Positions 54,625-63,844 of a stretch of 64,000 nucleotides of DNA are shown piece after piece. Numbering within the stretch: position 1 is the first letter of the stretch; every line of letters starts with the position of its first letter. Location of the stretch: contig NZ_FNDH01000007.1 in NCBI RefSeq assembly GCF_900100485.1, positions 45,582-109,581 of the forward strand, given 5' to 3'. Below the pieces are notes generated by a model that searched no databases, was not told the DNA's origin, and saw nothing but the letters and a program-made list of their open reading frames with translations. The stretch comes from Nitrosomonas sp. Nm132 (GTDB lineage Bacteria > Pseudomonadota > Gammaproteobacteria > Burkholderiales > Nitrosomonadaceae). The position numbers were made by a program, and so were the translations under genes.

Positions 54625-55895
54625 ATGACGTATTCCTACCGAACGGCGAGCTCGAGCATCTCGCTGCATTTGCTACCAGTCTCGCCATTGGTCTGCTGAT
54701 TGGTCTGGAGCGTCAGCGTAGCCCGGCAGCAAGAGCGGGATTACGGACATTTGCCCTGGTGGCGTTGTTTGGCACGCTCAGCGCTATGCTGTCACAAAAA
54801 GCCAGCTCACCGTGGTTGCTAGTGGGTGGGCTGCTCCTGGTGGGAATAATGACGATTGCTGCCTATTTTCGTAAGCAGGATGAATCAATTGATATCGATC
54901 CTGGCACAACCACTGTTGCGGCCATCCTGATGTGTTATGGATTGGGTGCAACTGTTTGGTTCGAAGAATCCACACTGGCGGTGATGCTCGCGATTATCAC
55001 CACCATTTTGCTGTATTTTAAAACTGAGCTGCATGGTCTAACGCACAATCTTGATCGACGTGATCTGATTTCGATGCTGCAATTCGCAGTGCTTACTTTT
55101 ATCGTTTTGCCGATCTTGCCCGATCAGAATTACGGTCCATATGATGCGCTCAATCCTTATCAAATCTGGCTGATGATCGTATTGATCTCCGGTATCAGCC
55201 TGACTGGCTATATCGCATTGCGCTTTATCGGTCAGCGTTATGGTGCCGTCCTGCTGGGTACATTGGGTGGCCTGGTATCCAGTACCGCAACCACCATGGT
55301 GTTTACGCGTCGTAGCCAAGATAATCCGGGTCTGGTGAAATTGGCGGTGGTCGTGATTTTGCTCGCCAATCTGACGGTTTTAATAAGGCTCGCTGTCATC
55401 AGTGCGGTCATTTCTCCGGCCATATTGCCGGAATTGTTACCGATATTAGGGACGGGCCTTTTTCTTGGACTGCTTGCTGCTGCTTTCTGGTGGCGTGACT
55501 TAAACCAGCAGGCAAAACTTTCCATACCCGAAACCAAGAACCCGGCTGAACTGACCACTGCGGCAGCCTTTGGGATACTTTACGGAATTGTGCTGCTCAT
55601 GAGCGCTTGGTTATCAGATATTGCTGGGAGTAGCGGGCTTTATATTGTCGCTATCATTTCTGGTTTGACAGATGTCGATGCGATCACGCTCAGTAGTCTG
55701 CGCCTGCTTGATATGGGTAAGCTGCAGGCAATGGAAGCGGTAACCGCCATTACCCTAGCCATTATTTCAAATATTATCTTTAAGCTGGGGTTAATACTGG
55801 TTATCGGTAGTTCGTTGCTGGCCAAACATACCGCTTTAGGCATGATCATCATGGTGATCGGTTTGGGCGGCGCGCTGCTATTTTTTGGAAAATAA
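54621..55895 (+). CDS. MgtC/DUF4010 multi-helix membrane protein
   Basis: A 424-residue membrane protein with about 11 helices. The N-terminal LAIGLLIGLERQRSPAARAGLRTFALVALFGTLSAML is the MgtC-like ER-x(n)-AGLRT signature. The C-terminal half (GAVLLGTLGGLVSSTATTMVFTRRSQDNP..GLTDVDAITLSSLRLL) is the DUF4010 unit. The transport or signalling role is unknown. It is coupled to recJ by a 4-base overlap. Confidence 0.82.
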   Translation: MNDVFLPNGELEHLAAFATSLAIGLLIGLERQRSPAARAGLRTFALVALFGTLSAMLSQKASSPWLLVGGLLLVGIMTIAAYFRKQDESIDIDPGTTTVAAILMCYGLGATVWFEESTLAVMLAIITTILLYFKTELHGLTHNLDRRDLISMLQFAVLTFIVLPILPDQNYGPYDALNPYQIWLMIVLISGISLTGYIALRFIGQRYGAVLLGTLGGLVSSTATTMVFTRRSQDNPGLVKLAVVVILLANLTVLIRLAVISAVISPAILPELLPILGTGLFLGLLAAAFWWRDLNQQAKLSIPETKNPAELTTAAAFGILYGIVLLMSAWLSDIAGSSGLYIVAIISGLTDVDAITLSSLRLLDMGKLQAMEAVTAITLAIISNIIFKLGLILVIGSSLLAKHTALGMIIMVIGLGGALLFFGK

Positions 55896-55906
55896 AGTGG
55901 TAGACC

Positions 55907-58900
55907 ATGCATTTTAAATTTGCTTTACCTGCGCCTGGCATGTTGACGCGCCATGCTGGCTTTGACGGTTCCAGCGATACATTTGCTCTTGCGGAGCTTG
56001 CGCGCATGGTGCAATTGGCCAAGCCATTGACGATCATTACCGCCAATGCGCTGGATGCGCAAAGATTACTCGAAGAGTTGCCTTTTTTTGCACCTGAACT
56101 GAACGTACATTTGCTGCCAGATTGGGAAACGTTACCTTATGATACCTTCTCGCCTCACTTTGATCTGATATCAGAACGACTGGCGACACTCTATCAAGTC
56201 ATGAATGGGAGTTGCGATGTATTAATCGTGCCTGTGACCACTGCACTGTATCGCATGCTCCCCAGGGAATTTCTGGCAGCCCACACTTTCTTTGTCAAGC
56301 AGGGCAGTACGCTCGATCTACCCGTATTCCGCGGTCAGATGACCTTGGCCGGTTATACGCATGTGGCTCAGGTATTGTCACCTGGAGAATACAGTGTGCG
56401 CGGCGGATTGGTTGATTTGTTTCCCATGGGCAGTCCGTTACCTTATCGCATGGATTTGCTCGATAACGAAATTGAATCGATCCGCACGTTCGATGTGGAT
56501 ACCCAACGCAGTATTTATCCAGTTAAAGAGATCAGACTGCTGCCTGCGCGTGAATTTCCATTGGATGAAGCCGGGCGCACACGTTTTCGTATTAACTTTC
56601 GCGAAAAATTTGAAGGCGACCCCTCACGCAGCCGGATTTATAAAGAAATCAGCAAAGGCGCTACCCCCGCAGGAATTGAGTATTATCTGCCGCTTTTTTT
56701 TGAGCAAACGGCCACCTTGTTCGATTACTTGCCAGAGAACAGCCTGCTATGCCTGCATCAAGACATTTATCCGGTAGTCGATAATTTCTGGCGCGAAACC
56801 CAGTCGCGCTATCAATTATTGCGCGGCGATACCGAGCGCCCGCTGCTGCCGCCCGTCGACTTGTTCCTGACCACTGATGGTTTCTTTGGCAAACTGAAGC
56901 CTTATGCGCGTATTCAAATTCAAACCAGCAAAGACCTGGCCACAGAACCCTTTACCCAACCTTTGCCAGCCGTGCGAGTGGACCGTCATGCAGGCAATCC
57001 CCTTGAGAAGCTGGCGGCATTTATCGCTGATTTTACGCTATCGGGCGGGCGCGTCCTCCTGCTCGCTGAAAGTATGGGGCGGCGCGAATTGATCGCCGAA
57101 TATCTGCACGAATATGGTTTATCCCCCAAGCTCTGTAAAGATTATGCGGCGTTTCAGTCAGATACCGAACCCTTTATGCTGAGCGTCGCACCGCTGCATA
57201 ACGGCTATATCCTCAATGCCAGTCGCTATGCACTGATTACTGAGAGTGAGCTTTACGCAACCCATGTGCAGGGGCGGCGTGAACGCGAGACGCGCAAGGC
57301 TTCCTCGACGGATGTCATGCTGCGCGATTTATCGGAAATCAAGCCCGGTGATCCAGTGGTGCATGAACAGCACGGCATCGGCCGCTATCTCGGGCTGGTC
57401 AATATGGATCTGGGCGAAGGGGAGCCTGGTCAAACCAGCGAGTTCCTTGCATTGGAATATGAAGGCGGCGATAAGCTGTATGTTCCTGTCTCGCAGCTGC
57501 ATGTGATCGGACGCTACAGCGGGGTATCGCCTGAAGCAGCGCCCTTGCATAAACTCGGCAGTGGACAATGGGAAAAAGCCAAGCGCAAGGCGATGCAGCA
57601 GGTGCGCGATACCGCCGCTGAATTGCTGAATTTGTATGCGCAGCGTGCCGCGCGCGAAGGGCATGTTTTCAGGCTTAAACAGCACGATTATGAAGCATTT
57701 GCGGAGGGATTTGGCTTTGAAGAAACCACTGATCAGGCGGCAGCGATTCAGGCGGTCATTAACGATCTGACTTCTGGCAAGCCGATGGATCGGCTGATTT
57801 GTGGTGATGTCGGCTTTGGTAAAACCGAGGTTGCCTTGCGCGCGGCGTTCATTGCGGTGGCGGATGGTAGACAGGTGGCGGTGCTGGTTCCTACCACCTT
57901 GCTGGCGGAACAGCATTTTCAGAATTTCTCGGATCGTTTCGGCTTGATTGCCGATCAGTGGCCGGTGAAAATCGCTGAGCTATCGCGCTTTCGCTCTGCC
58001 AAGGAGCAAACCCAAGCCCTGGAAGGATTGGCCAAAGGGCAGATTGATATCATCATCGGCACACACAAGCTGATTCAGGAAAAAGTCAAATTCAAGAATC
58101 TCGGACTGGTGATCATCGATGAAGAGCACCGCTTTGGTGTGCGCCAAAAAGAGCAGCTAAAGAAACTGCGCGCTGAAGTGGATGTGCTGACACTGACGGC
58201 TACGCCGATTCCACGCACGCTCGCCATGTCACTGGAAGGGTTGCGCGATTTTTCCATCATTGCCACCGCCCCGCAAAGGCGGCTGGCGATCAAAACCTTT
58301 GTTCATCCGTTCTCAGAAGGGATTATCCGCGAAGCGTGTTTGCGGGAATTGAAACGCGGTGGCCAGATTTATTTCCTTTATAACGAGGTTAGCACTATTC
58401 AGCGCATGTATGACAAGCTGGCGCAACTTCTGCCGGAAGCGCGTATCCACATCGCCCATGGGCAGATGCGGGAAAGCGAGTTGGAGCATGTCATGCGGGA
58501 TTTTTATCAGCAGCGCTTCAATCTGCTGCTTTGTACCACCATCATCGAAACCGGGATCGATATTCCCAGCGCCAACACCATTATCATGCACCGCGCGGAT
58601 AAGTTCGGCTTAGCGCAACTGCACCAGTTACGTGGCAGGGTGGGGCGTTCTCACCATCAGGCCTATGCCTACCTGCTGACACCGGATGAAGAAGCGCTGG
58701 GGGCGCAAGCCAAAAAAAGACTGGAAGCAATTCAATCGATGGAGGAGCTCGGCTCAGGTTTCTACCTGGCAATGCATGATCTGGAAATCCGAGGAGCAGG
58801 GGCCGTATTGAGCGAATCACAAAGCGGTGAAATGCAGGAAGTCGGCTTCAATCTCTACAGCACCATGCTGGAGAACGCGATTAAATCGCTCAAGGCGGGG

Positions 58901-59362
58901 TGTGAACCCGATATACAGCATCCGCTCGGCATTGCCACCGAAATCAAGCTATATGTCCCCACTTTGCTGCCAGAAGATTACTGCAATGATATTCACGAAC
59001 GCCTGGTGCTCTATAAACGCCTGGCGAATTGCACTGACGATGCGCAGCTGGATGACATGCACCGCGAATTGATCGATCGCTTCGGCTTGCTGCCCGATCC
59101 GGCCCGGGCGCTATTGGATTGCCATCGCTTGCGCATTGCCGCCAAACCGCTGGGCATCATGCGTATCGATGCCAGTGCTGACGGCATACTTATTCAATTT
59201 GCCCCCAACCCGCCTGTCGAAGCGGGCAACATCATCGCGCTTATCCAGAGTGGCCGGGAGTACAGCCTGGCCGGCCCAGACCGCCTGAAAGTCCAGGTAA
59301 AAATTCCAGATGCGGCAGAGCGTGTTAAACGCGTAAGGAAGCTGATGGATAGGCTGACGTAG
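55907..59362 (+). CDS. mfd: Transcription-repair coupling factor Mfd
   Basis: A 1151-residue SF2 translocase of normal length. The UvrB-like N-terminal domains (VHLLPDWETLPYDTFSPHFDLISERL; LSPGEYSVRGGLVDLFPMG) and the RNA-polymerase interaction domain (GDPVVHEQHGIGRYLGL) are present. The RecG-like motor has ICGDVGFGKTEVALRAAF, VPTTLLAEQHFQNF, DEEHRFGVRQKE and TATPIPRTL, and the TRCF C-terminal domain is present. It removes stalled RNA polymerase and recruits UvrA. Confidence 0.97.
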   Translation: MHFKFALPAPGMLTRHAGFDGSSDTFALAELARMVQLAKPLTIITANALDAQRLLEELPFFAPELNVHLLPDWETLPYDTFSPHFDLISERLATLYQVMNGSCDVLIVPVTTALYRMLPREFLAAHTFFVKQGSTLDLPVFRGQMTLAGYTHVAQVLSPGEYSVRGGLVDLFPMGSPLPYRMDLLDNEIESIRTFDVDTQRSIYPVKEIRLLPAREFPLDEAGRTRFRINFREKFEGDPSRSRIYKEISKGATPAGIEYYLPLFFEQTATLFDYLPENSLLCLHQDIYPVVDNFWRETQSRYQLLRGDTERPLLPPVDLFLTTDGFFGKLKPYARIQIQTSKDLATEPFTQPLPAVRVDRHAGNPLEKLAAFIADFTLSGGRVLLLAESMGRRELIAEYLHEYGLSPKLCKDYAAFQSDTEPFMLSVAPLHNGYILNASRYALITESELYATHVQGRRERETRKASSTDVMLRDLSEIKPGDPVVHEQHGIGRYLGLVNMDLGEGEPGQTSEFLALEYEGGDKLYVPVSQLHVIGRYSGVSPEAAPLHKLGSGQWEKAKRKAMQQVRDTAAELLNLYAQRAAREGHVFRLKQHDYEAFAEGFGFEETTDQAAAIQAVINDLTSGKPMDRLICGDVGFGKTEVALRAAFIAVADGRQVAVLVPTTLLAEQHFQNFSDRFGLIADQWPVKIAELSRFRSAKEQTQALEGLAKGQIDIIIGTHKLIQEKVKFKNLGLVIIDEEHRFGVRQKEQLKKLRAEVDVLTLTATPIPRTLAMSLEGLRDFSIIATAPQRRLAIKTFVHPFSEGIIREACLRELKRGGQIYFLYNEVSTIQRMYDKLAQLLPEARIHIAHGQMRESELEHVMRDFYQQRFNLLLCTTIIETGIDIPSANTIIMHRADKFGLAQLHQLRGRVGRSHHQAYAYLLTPDEEALGAQAKKRLEAIQSMEELGSGFYLAMHDLEIRGAGAVLSESQSGEMQEVGFNLYSTMLENAIKSLKAGCEPDIQHPLGIATEIKLYVPTLLPEDYCNDIHERLVLYKRLANCTDDAQLDDMHRELIDRFGLLPDPARALLDCHRLRIAAKPLGIMRIDASADGILIQFAPNPPVEAGNIIALIQSGREYSLAGPDRLKVQVKIPDAAERVKRVRKLMDRLT

Positions 59363-59383
59363 GAGTAGCTTCTTCTCTCAGGA

Positions 59384-59593
59384 ATGAATGAAAACAGCAA
59401 TGGATTACTACGACAGTGTTTCCCCAAGAATATGAAATTGACTGATATTACCGAAGAACAAGTACAATGGGCGGTCGTTCGTACCAATCACCGACCTCGC
59501 AAAGTACTTGGATTTAGAACTCCTCATGAGGTATTCTTCGGATTATCGATTAGCTATACTAATCAGCCATCAAAAGTTGCGCTTCGAATTTGA
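59384..59593 (+). pseudogene. IS30-family transposase C-terminal fragment
   Basis: 70 residues encode MNENSNGLLRQCFPKNMKLTDITEEQVQWAVVRTNHRPRKVLGFRTPHEVFF, the C-terminal part of IS30 transposases, including the last catalytic Glu (NENSNGLLRQ) and the NxRPRKxLGxxTPxEVF motif. A stop lies just upstream in frame, so the HTH and first Asp residues are missing. The sequence after the stop may contain the right inverted repeat. Confidence 0.85.
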
Positions 59594-59721
59594 ATCTACG
59601 GGATTTGAGAGTGACCGCACTTTACTTTTTACTACCGATCTCCCGCGTTGGCTTTGGGAAAATTAATCCGCATTTTGAGTCTGCTCGAGCAGGAGCAGCC
59701 CACTTATTGGCTCAACCCATA

Positions 59722-59891
59722 CTAGCCCGAATATTTCACAAATTGGCACGTGCCCTCACTTGTCTTTTGATTAATAAGCAAGATTTTGCTCAGTCGGGTG
59801 TATGAGTCACTACACCCCTCTTTCTCAAAACTTCCCTATTAATCAAAATCCTGCGTGATCATCACGCGAATTTATGGAATATTCGGGCTAG
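59722..59891 (-). mobile_element. Dispersed palindromic element, full copy F
   Basis: CTAG on both flanks, minus orientation. Each terminal repeat has one private substitution (TTTCACAAATT left; ATGGAATATT right). It lies ~128 bases after the IS30 remnant. Confidence 0.94.
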
Positions 59892-60031
59892 AAGCCTGCA
59901 AGTATTGGCGATTGGTTTATTCCGGAACATTCCAATCGCCAATATTTCAGTATCATGTGTGCAACCTGCAACAGTCATTATTTCGGCTACCTTCGGCTAC
60001 ACACTTAGTATTTACAGCATATTATGTCTGC

Positions 60032-60379
60032 TTAATTCTGGGAAGACTCCGATTTCCCCTGCTTTCTTTCCTGACTCTTTTCACACCACTTTTCATGACG
60101 GCGCTGTTTCATTTCTTTGAATTGGGTATTTTGCTCAGGCGTCAATATCTTTTGTAATCGCGATTCGGTTTCCTCATGAATCGCTTTGTATTTCTCGCCT
60201 TGCTCCTTGAAAAGGGCTTCGATTTTGACTTTCTGATCCTCGCTCAACTTTAGCTCCTTATCGAGCCGTTCTATTTTCTTGGCGCGATATTGCTCATGAT
60301 CACCCTTTTCGCCTGAATACGCGGCTACAGTCAGAGGAAATGCCAAGGCGACTACCATACCTATAAGTTTAGCGTTCAT
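60032..60379 (-). CDS. Spy-like periplasmic chaperone (LTxxQ family)
   Basis: A 115-residue protein with a signal peptide (residues 4-20, TVAA-YSG). The mature helical cradle has LDKELKLSEDQKVKIEALFKEQGEKYKAIHEETESRLQKILTPEQNTQFKEMKQRRHEK, i.e. two LTxxQ-like helices (LSEDQ; LTPEQ) as in Spy/CpxP. AGGAG lies 8 nt before the ATG. BaeSR, encoded upstream on the same strand, controls spy in E. coli, so regulation by the neighbouring system is likely. Element copy G lies in between. Confidence 0.8.
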   Translation of the reverse strand: MNAKLIGMVVALAFPLTVAAYSGEKGDHEQYRAKKIERLDKELKLSEDQKVKIEALFKEQGEKYKAIHEETESRLQKILTPEQNTQFKEMKQRRHEKWCEKSQERKQGKSESSQN

Positions 60380-60447
60380 CGTTTAGTTCTCCTGATTAAA
60401 GATTGACAATCAAGCAGCATTTCTGCTGCTCTTGGGAATAACTATAA

Positions 60448-60462
60448 GTAACAAATATGTAA
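60448..60462 (-). promoter_or_regulatory. Putative response-regulator direct repeat upstream of the spy-like gene
   Basis: On the minus strand TTAC-N7-TTAC (11-bp step) overlaps a TATAGT-like -10 (TTACTTATAGT). OmpR-family regulators such as BaeR bind direct repeats with this period. It lies ~70 bases upstream of the spy-like start. Confidence 0.35.
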
Positions 60463-60532
60463 GCAGTTTGCAGCGATTGTGGAAAAAATGTGAAAGCTAA
60501 GAGTATGACTAAATCTCAAAGCGATCGTTGCA

Positions 60533-60702
60533 CTAGCCCGAATATTTCATAAATTCACGTGATGATCACGCAGGATTTTGATTAATAGGGAAGTTTTGAG
60601 AAAGAGGGGTGTAGTGACTCATACACCCGACTGAGCAAAATCTTGCTTATTAATCAAAAGACAAGTGAGGGCACGTGCCAATTTGTGAAATATTCGGGCT
60701 AG
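60533..60702 (+). mobile_element. Dispersed palindromic element, full copy G
   Basis: CTAG on both flanks, plus orientation. The left repeat is perfect; the right has one change (AATTTGTGAAAT). It separates the baeR gene from its presumed target, the spy-like gene. Confidence 0.95.
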
Positions 60703-60706
60703 CTCC

Positions 60707-60814
60707 TTTAGGAAGTGCTGATCAATTAGTCAAACAAGATGAAGTGCAAGGCGGACGGAACACATGAAACGAGTCCTATCAGATAGACAGACAAGTTTCA
60801 GAGCATCACCTAAA
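60707..60814. repeat. Candidate small element with TTTAGG..CCTAAA ends
   Basis: TTTAGG-aagTGCT on one side and AGCATCACCTAAA on the other form imperfect inverted ends around ~80 non-coding bases. Only one copy is seen in this window, so the assignment is tentative. Confidence 0.3.
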
Positions 60815-60827
60815 CAACAATCTACTC

Positions 60828-60848
60828 GCGCGGATGATTAATCCGCGC
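60828..60848 (-). terminator. Hairpin directly after baeR
   Basis: GCGCGGAT (60828-60835) and ATCCGCGC (60841-60848) pair around a 5-nt loop, 5 bases after the baeR stop. The U-tract is poor, so termination efficiency is uncertain. Confidence 0.45.
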
Positions 60849-60852
60849 TCCC

Positions 60853-61533
60853 CTAATCGGGGTTTTGTGGATCATAACGGTATCCTGCTCCATAGACCGA
60901 ATGAATCACTTCTTTTTCCGGAATCAGTTCAGCCAGTTTTTTCCTCAACTTTTTAATATGACTGTCTATCGTTCTGTCTGAAACAATCCGCTGATCCTGA
61001 TAAATCAAATCCATCAACCTGGAGCGCGAAAAAATATGCCCTGGCTGCTGATACAACACATAGAGCAGTTGAAATTCAACCGCTGTTAATTCGATTTCCT
61101 GATTACCGTACTGCACTTTGAAACTTTGCGAGTAGAGCTTGAGCGCCTGCTCCGCTGAATTGATGGTTGGTGGCTGCAGCCGGCGTAATACTGCCTTGAC
61201 TCGTGCGACCATTTCCCTTGGGCTGAACGGTTTACATATATAGTCATCAGCACCCATTTCCAGACCCAGCAAACGATCAATCTCTTCAATCCGTGCAGTC
61301 ACGATGATGATCGGCACTTGGCTAAAACTGCGAATATCGCGACAGATATCAAGCCCATCCCTGCCCGGCACCATCAAATCCAGCAGCACCAGCTCAACCG
61401 CGTTGTCTTTCAGCCAGGGCACCACCTCCAAACCCTGGCTCAAGCAATGTGTCTGAAAGCCAGCGTGATGCAAATAATCAGCCTCCAGGCTGGCGAGTTT
61501 GGGCTCGTCTTCGACGATCAGGATACAGTTCAT
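60853..61533 (-). CDS. baeR: Response regulator BaeR
   Basis: A 226-residue OmpR-family regulator. The receiver domain ILIVEDEPKLASLEADYLHHAGF..VLLDLMVPGRDGLDICRDIRSFSQVPIIIVTARIEEIDRLLGLEMGADDYICKPFSPREMVARVKAVLRR (phosphoacceptor Asp in LLDLM) is very close to E. coli BaeR. The winged-helix DNA-binding domain is residues about 130-222 (ELTAVEFQLLYVLYQQPGHIFSRSRLMDLI..RTIDSHIKKLRKKL). The start overlaps the sensor's stop (ATGA). Confidence 0.92.
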   Translation of the reverse strand: MNCILIVEDEPKLASLEADYLHHAGFQTHCLSQGLEVVPWLKDNAVELVLLDLMVPGRDGLDICRDIRSFSQVPIIIVTARIEEIDRLLGLEMGADDYICKPFSPREMVARVKAVLRRLQPPTINSAEQALKLYSQSFKVQYGNQEIELTAVEFQLLYVLYQQPGHIFSRSRLMDLIYQDQRIVSDRTIDSHIKKLRKKLAELIPEKEVIHSVYGAGYRYDPQNPD

Positions 61534-62966
61534 GGCGTAACCGGAAATGCAATACGCATCGCAAGGCCACCCAGTGGGGAGTGAGACGCTACCAGGGTTC
61601 CTTCGTGTGCCTTTACGATGTTACTGCAAATAGCCAGGCCCAGGCCTGCACCACCCAAATGCCGGTTACGCGAACCATCGACACGGTAGAATCGATCAAA
61701 CAGATGCGTAATATCCTGCTCCGAAACGCCGGGGCTGCTGTCAGCCAGCTCAATCACCAGATTATCCTCAAGGCGCTCAATCATGATTTCCAGCTGGCCG
61801 CCCTGATCAGTATGATTCAGGCTATTCGTCAGTAAATTGCGGAATAATTGCGATAGTCGATCTGGATCGGCATTGATCAGCAATGGTTTGGGCAATCGAT
61901 TGGTTGATATGACGCTGATCTGCTTGTTATTGAACTCAGGTATAAAGGCTGCGAGATCTTCCTGCAATAGCGGTACCGGATCGAGTAAAACTTTCCGATA
62001 ACTCAAAGCACCCTGATCAGCCAAAGCCAGTTGGTAAAGATCTTCAGTTAAGCGGTTAAGTCGCATCACATCGCCCGACAACGACTTGATCGTTTCCGAT
62101 GTCAGCGGACGTATCCCATCCATGATCGCTTCCAGCTCGCCGCGTAAAACAGCTAGCGGTGTGCGCAATTCATGAGAAATATCCGCCACCCACCGTCTGC
62201 GACTTTGCTCTGCCTGCTCCAGCGCTGCGGCCATATCATTGAAATTGCGCGCAAGTTGACCCATCTCATCGTTTGACTCAACCGGGAGTCTAGCCTGGTA
62301 ATTACCAACCGCAAGCCTTTGCGCTGCCGCTGCGATACGTTTCAGCGGCCGCCCGAGATGATAAGCTAAAAACCAGGCGATCAACGCAGAAAGCAGAATC
62401 ATCACCAAGGCAATCCAGAAAAACAAATTGGCTTGCCGTTCCATAAAATAAATATCGCTCGCCTGATTAACCGGATTTCCCGGCAAAAGCCCAAGAAAGC
62501 CCACGGTTTGATTAGCATGCTGAATCGCATGCAGGTGTAATTGGGAAAGCAACTCCTCCCGTCCAAACAGTATCGATTTGTCTGCGCTTAGCAGCATTAC
62601 GCGTAATCCGAATGGAGGCCACCTTGAGTTTATTTTTTCAGGTAATGTTCTGGGCGGCCACCACTGTTCAGGTTCTTGCTGCGCCTGCTTGATGACCCAT
62701 TTTGGCGGATGATGCCGATGCGGATCAGCACGCCAGAGCAATGAAATCCATTTAAGTTTATTGCCTGTCAGGGCGTCCCAACTGCGATTCTCGGCGTAGT
62801 ACTCTTCCAGTACGTCGATAATTTTATCCACCCGCTCCTGCTGCCTTTTTTCAACAAATTCAGTAAATCCTTTTTCGAGCGACCAGCGGGTAAAGAAATG
62901 CATACCCAGGACCACCAATAAAGTCGTCAGCAAGAAGGTTAAAAATAATTTGATTCTGATTGACAT
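61530..62966 (-). CDS. baeS: Sensor histidine kinase BaeS
   Basis: A 478-residue membrane kinase. The start at 62966 (MSIRIKLFLTFLL) gives a normal signal anchor; 63008 is an upstream alternative. Two membrane helices (about 7-27 and 180-200) flank a periplasmic sensor. A HAMP linker (LGRPLKRIAAAAQRLAVGNYQARLPVESNDEMGQLARNFNDMAAAL), HisKA (ISHELRTPLAVLRGEL, phosphoacceptor His) and HATPase (LLTNSLNHTD; DSSPGVSEQDITHLFDRFYRVDGSR; GGAGLGLAIC) follow. It senses envelope stress. Confidence 0.92.
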   Translation of the reverse strand: MSIRIKLFLTFLLTTLLVVLGMHFFTRWSLEKGFTEFVEKRQQERVDKIIDVLEEYYAENRSWDALTGNKLKWISLLWRADPHRHHPPKWVIKQAQQEPEQWWPPRTLPEKINSRWPPFGLRVMLLSADKSILFGREELLSQLHLHAIQHANQTVGFLGLLPGNPVNQASDIYFMERQANLFFWIALVMILLSALIAWFLAYHLGRPLKRIAAAAQRLAVGNYQARLPVESNDEMGQLARNFNDMAAALEQAEQSRRRWVADISHELRTPLAVLRGELEAIMDGIRPLTSETIKSLSGDVMRLNRLTEDLYQLALADQGALSYRKVLLDPVPLLQEDLAAFIPEFNNKQISVISTNRLPKPLLINADPDRLSQLFRNLLTNSLNHTDQGGQLEIMIERLEDNLVIELADSSPGVSEQDITHLFDRFYRVDGSRNRHLGGAGLGLAICSNIVKAHEGTLVASHSPLGGLAMRIAFPVTP

Positions 62967-63008
62967 GGATCGCTGCTCACTTTTCAAGCGTGAACAAGAA
63001 AAACTCAA

Positions 63009-63434
63009 AAGATGCAGAATGAAGTCATTTGGGTTAATGCTAACTTATCAAGCTAAATAGCTTTTCATTAGATCAACTCAGGTATGACATTATACGGGGA
63101 TGATTGTCCCGACTGATTGTGCAAAAAATATGAATTTCCCTAACTTGCGCACTTGGCAGCTGTTTGGAAATTCAGCGCGCTGTCGATAATGTGGTACTTT
63201 TATGTTGTTAACATATACTATTTTATGAATCAACAAAGAGCGTAAGAAGCGTTATCCGAGTAATCCAAGCGCTGGGGCGGGGCATTACTTGAAACCACAC
63301 TTGCCTGTATCGGCAGTGGGAAGACCGAGAAAAATGCGGACGCCACAAGCACCCGGCGGCAAGTTGTCTGAACAGTCAAAGCGTCAAATGGACTGCGGTT
63401 CCTGGGCAACGTGGTTATGATGCTGGCAAGAGGG
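63009..63434. other. Intergenic region between baeS and element copy H
   Basis: It holds the upstream region of baeS. The stretch 63220-63434 is GC-richer and looks like eroded coding sequence; the minus-strand frame 63230-63460 has no family match and runs into the element. No intact gene. Confidence 0.45.
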
Positions 63435-63604
63435 TTAACCCGAATATTGCATAAATTCACGTGATGATCACGCAGGATTTTGATTAACAGGGAAGTTTTG
63501 AGAAAGAGGGGTGTAGTGACTCATACACCCGACTGAGCAAAATCTTTCTTATTAATCAAAAGACAAGTGAGGGCACGTGCCAATTTATGAAATATTCGGG
63601 TTAA
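63435..63604 (+). mobile_element. Dispersed palindromic element, full copy H
   Basis: TTAA on both flanks, plus orientation. The left repeat has one change (CCCGAATATTGC); the right is perfect. It lies at the edge of an IS5-type transposase remnant. Confidence 0.95.
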
Positions 63605-63605
63605 T

Positions 63606-63770
63606 GGTCGTAAACCCTATTCTGGTAGACACACCGGGTTACTGTTGACGGTTGTAGTAACCATTGCCAGCGTGCGAGGCCGTGATGGTGCTTGCTTACT
63701 GTTGCGTCATCTGCCGGTTAGGTTAGCCTGGGTTTACATCGCCATGCCCCGTGTTATGTTGAGGCACTAG
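63606..63770 (+). pseudogene. Frameshifted IS5-family transposase fragment
   Basis: The reading GRKPYSGRHTGLLLTVVVTIASVRGRDGACLLLRHL.. contains the GRKRH-x-LVDTLGLLL-x-VVV-x-A-x-VQDRDGA core of IS5-type transposases. Small changes at the RKRHILVDT region break the frame. It is bounded by element copy H on the left and by a CTAG next to the IS630 element on the right. Confidence 0.7.
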
Positions 63771-63844
63771 TACTCAGTCATTCTTGAAATGTCGGCTAAA
63801 GCTCCCCATACTCTCGAGCTTCAACGTAGAATGGAAGTGGGCCA

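Noticed and set aside
63230..63460. Minus-strand open frame of 76 codons
   Set aside because: Its N-terminus lies inside element copy H; the remainder looks like eroded sequence.
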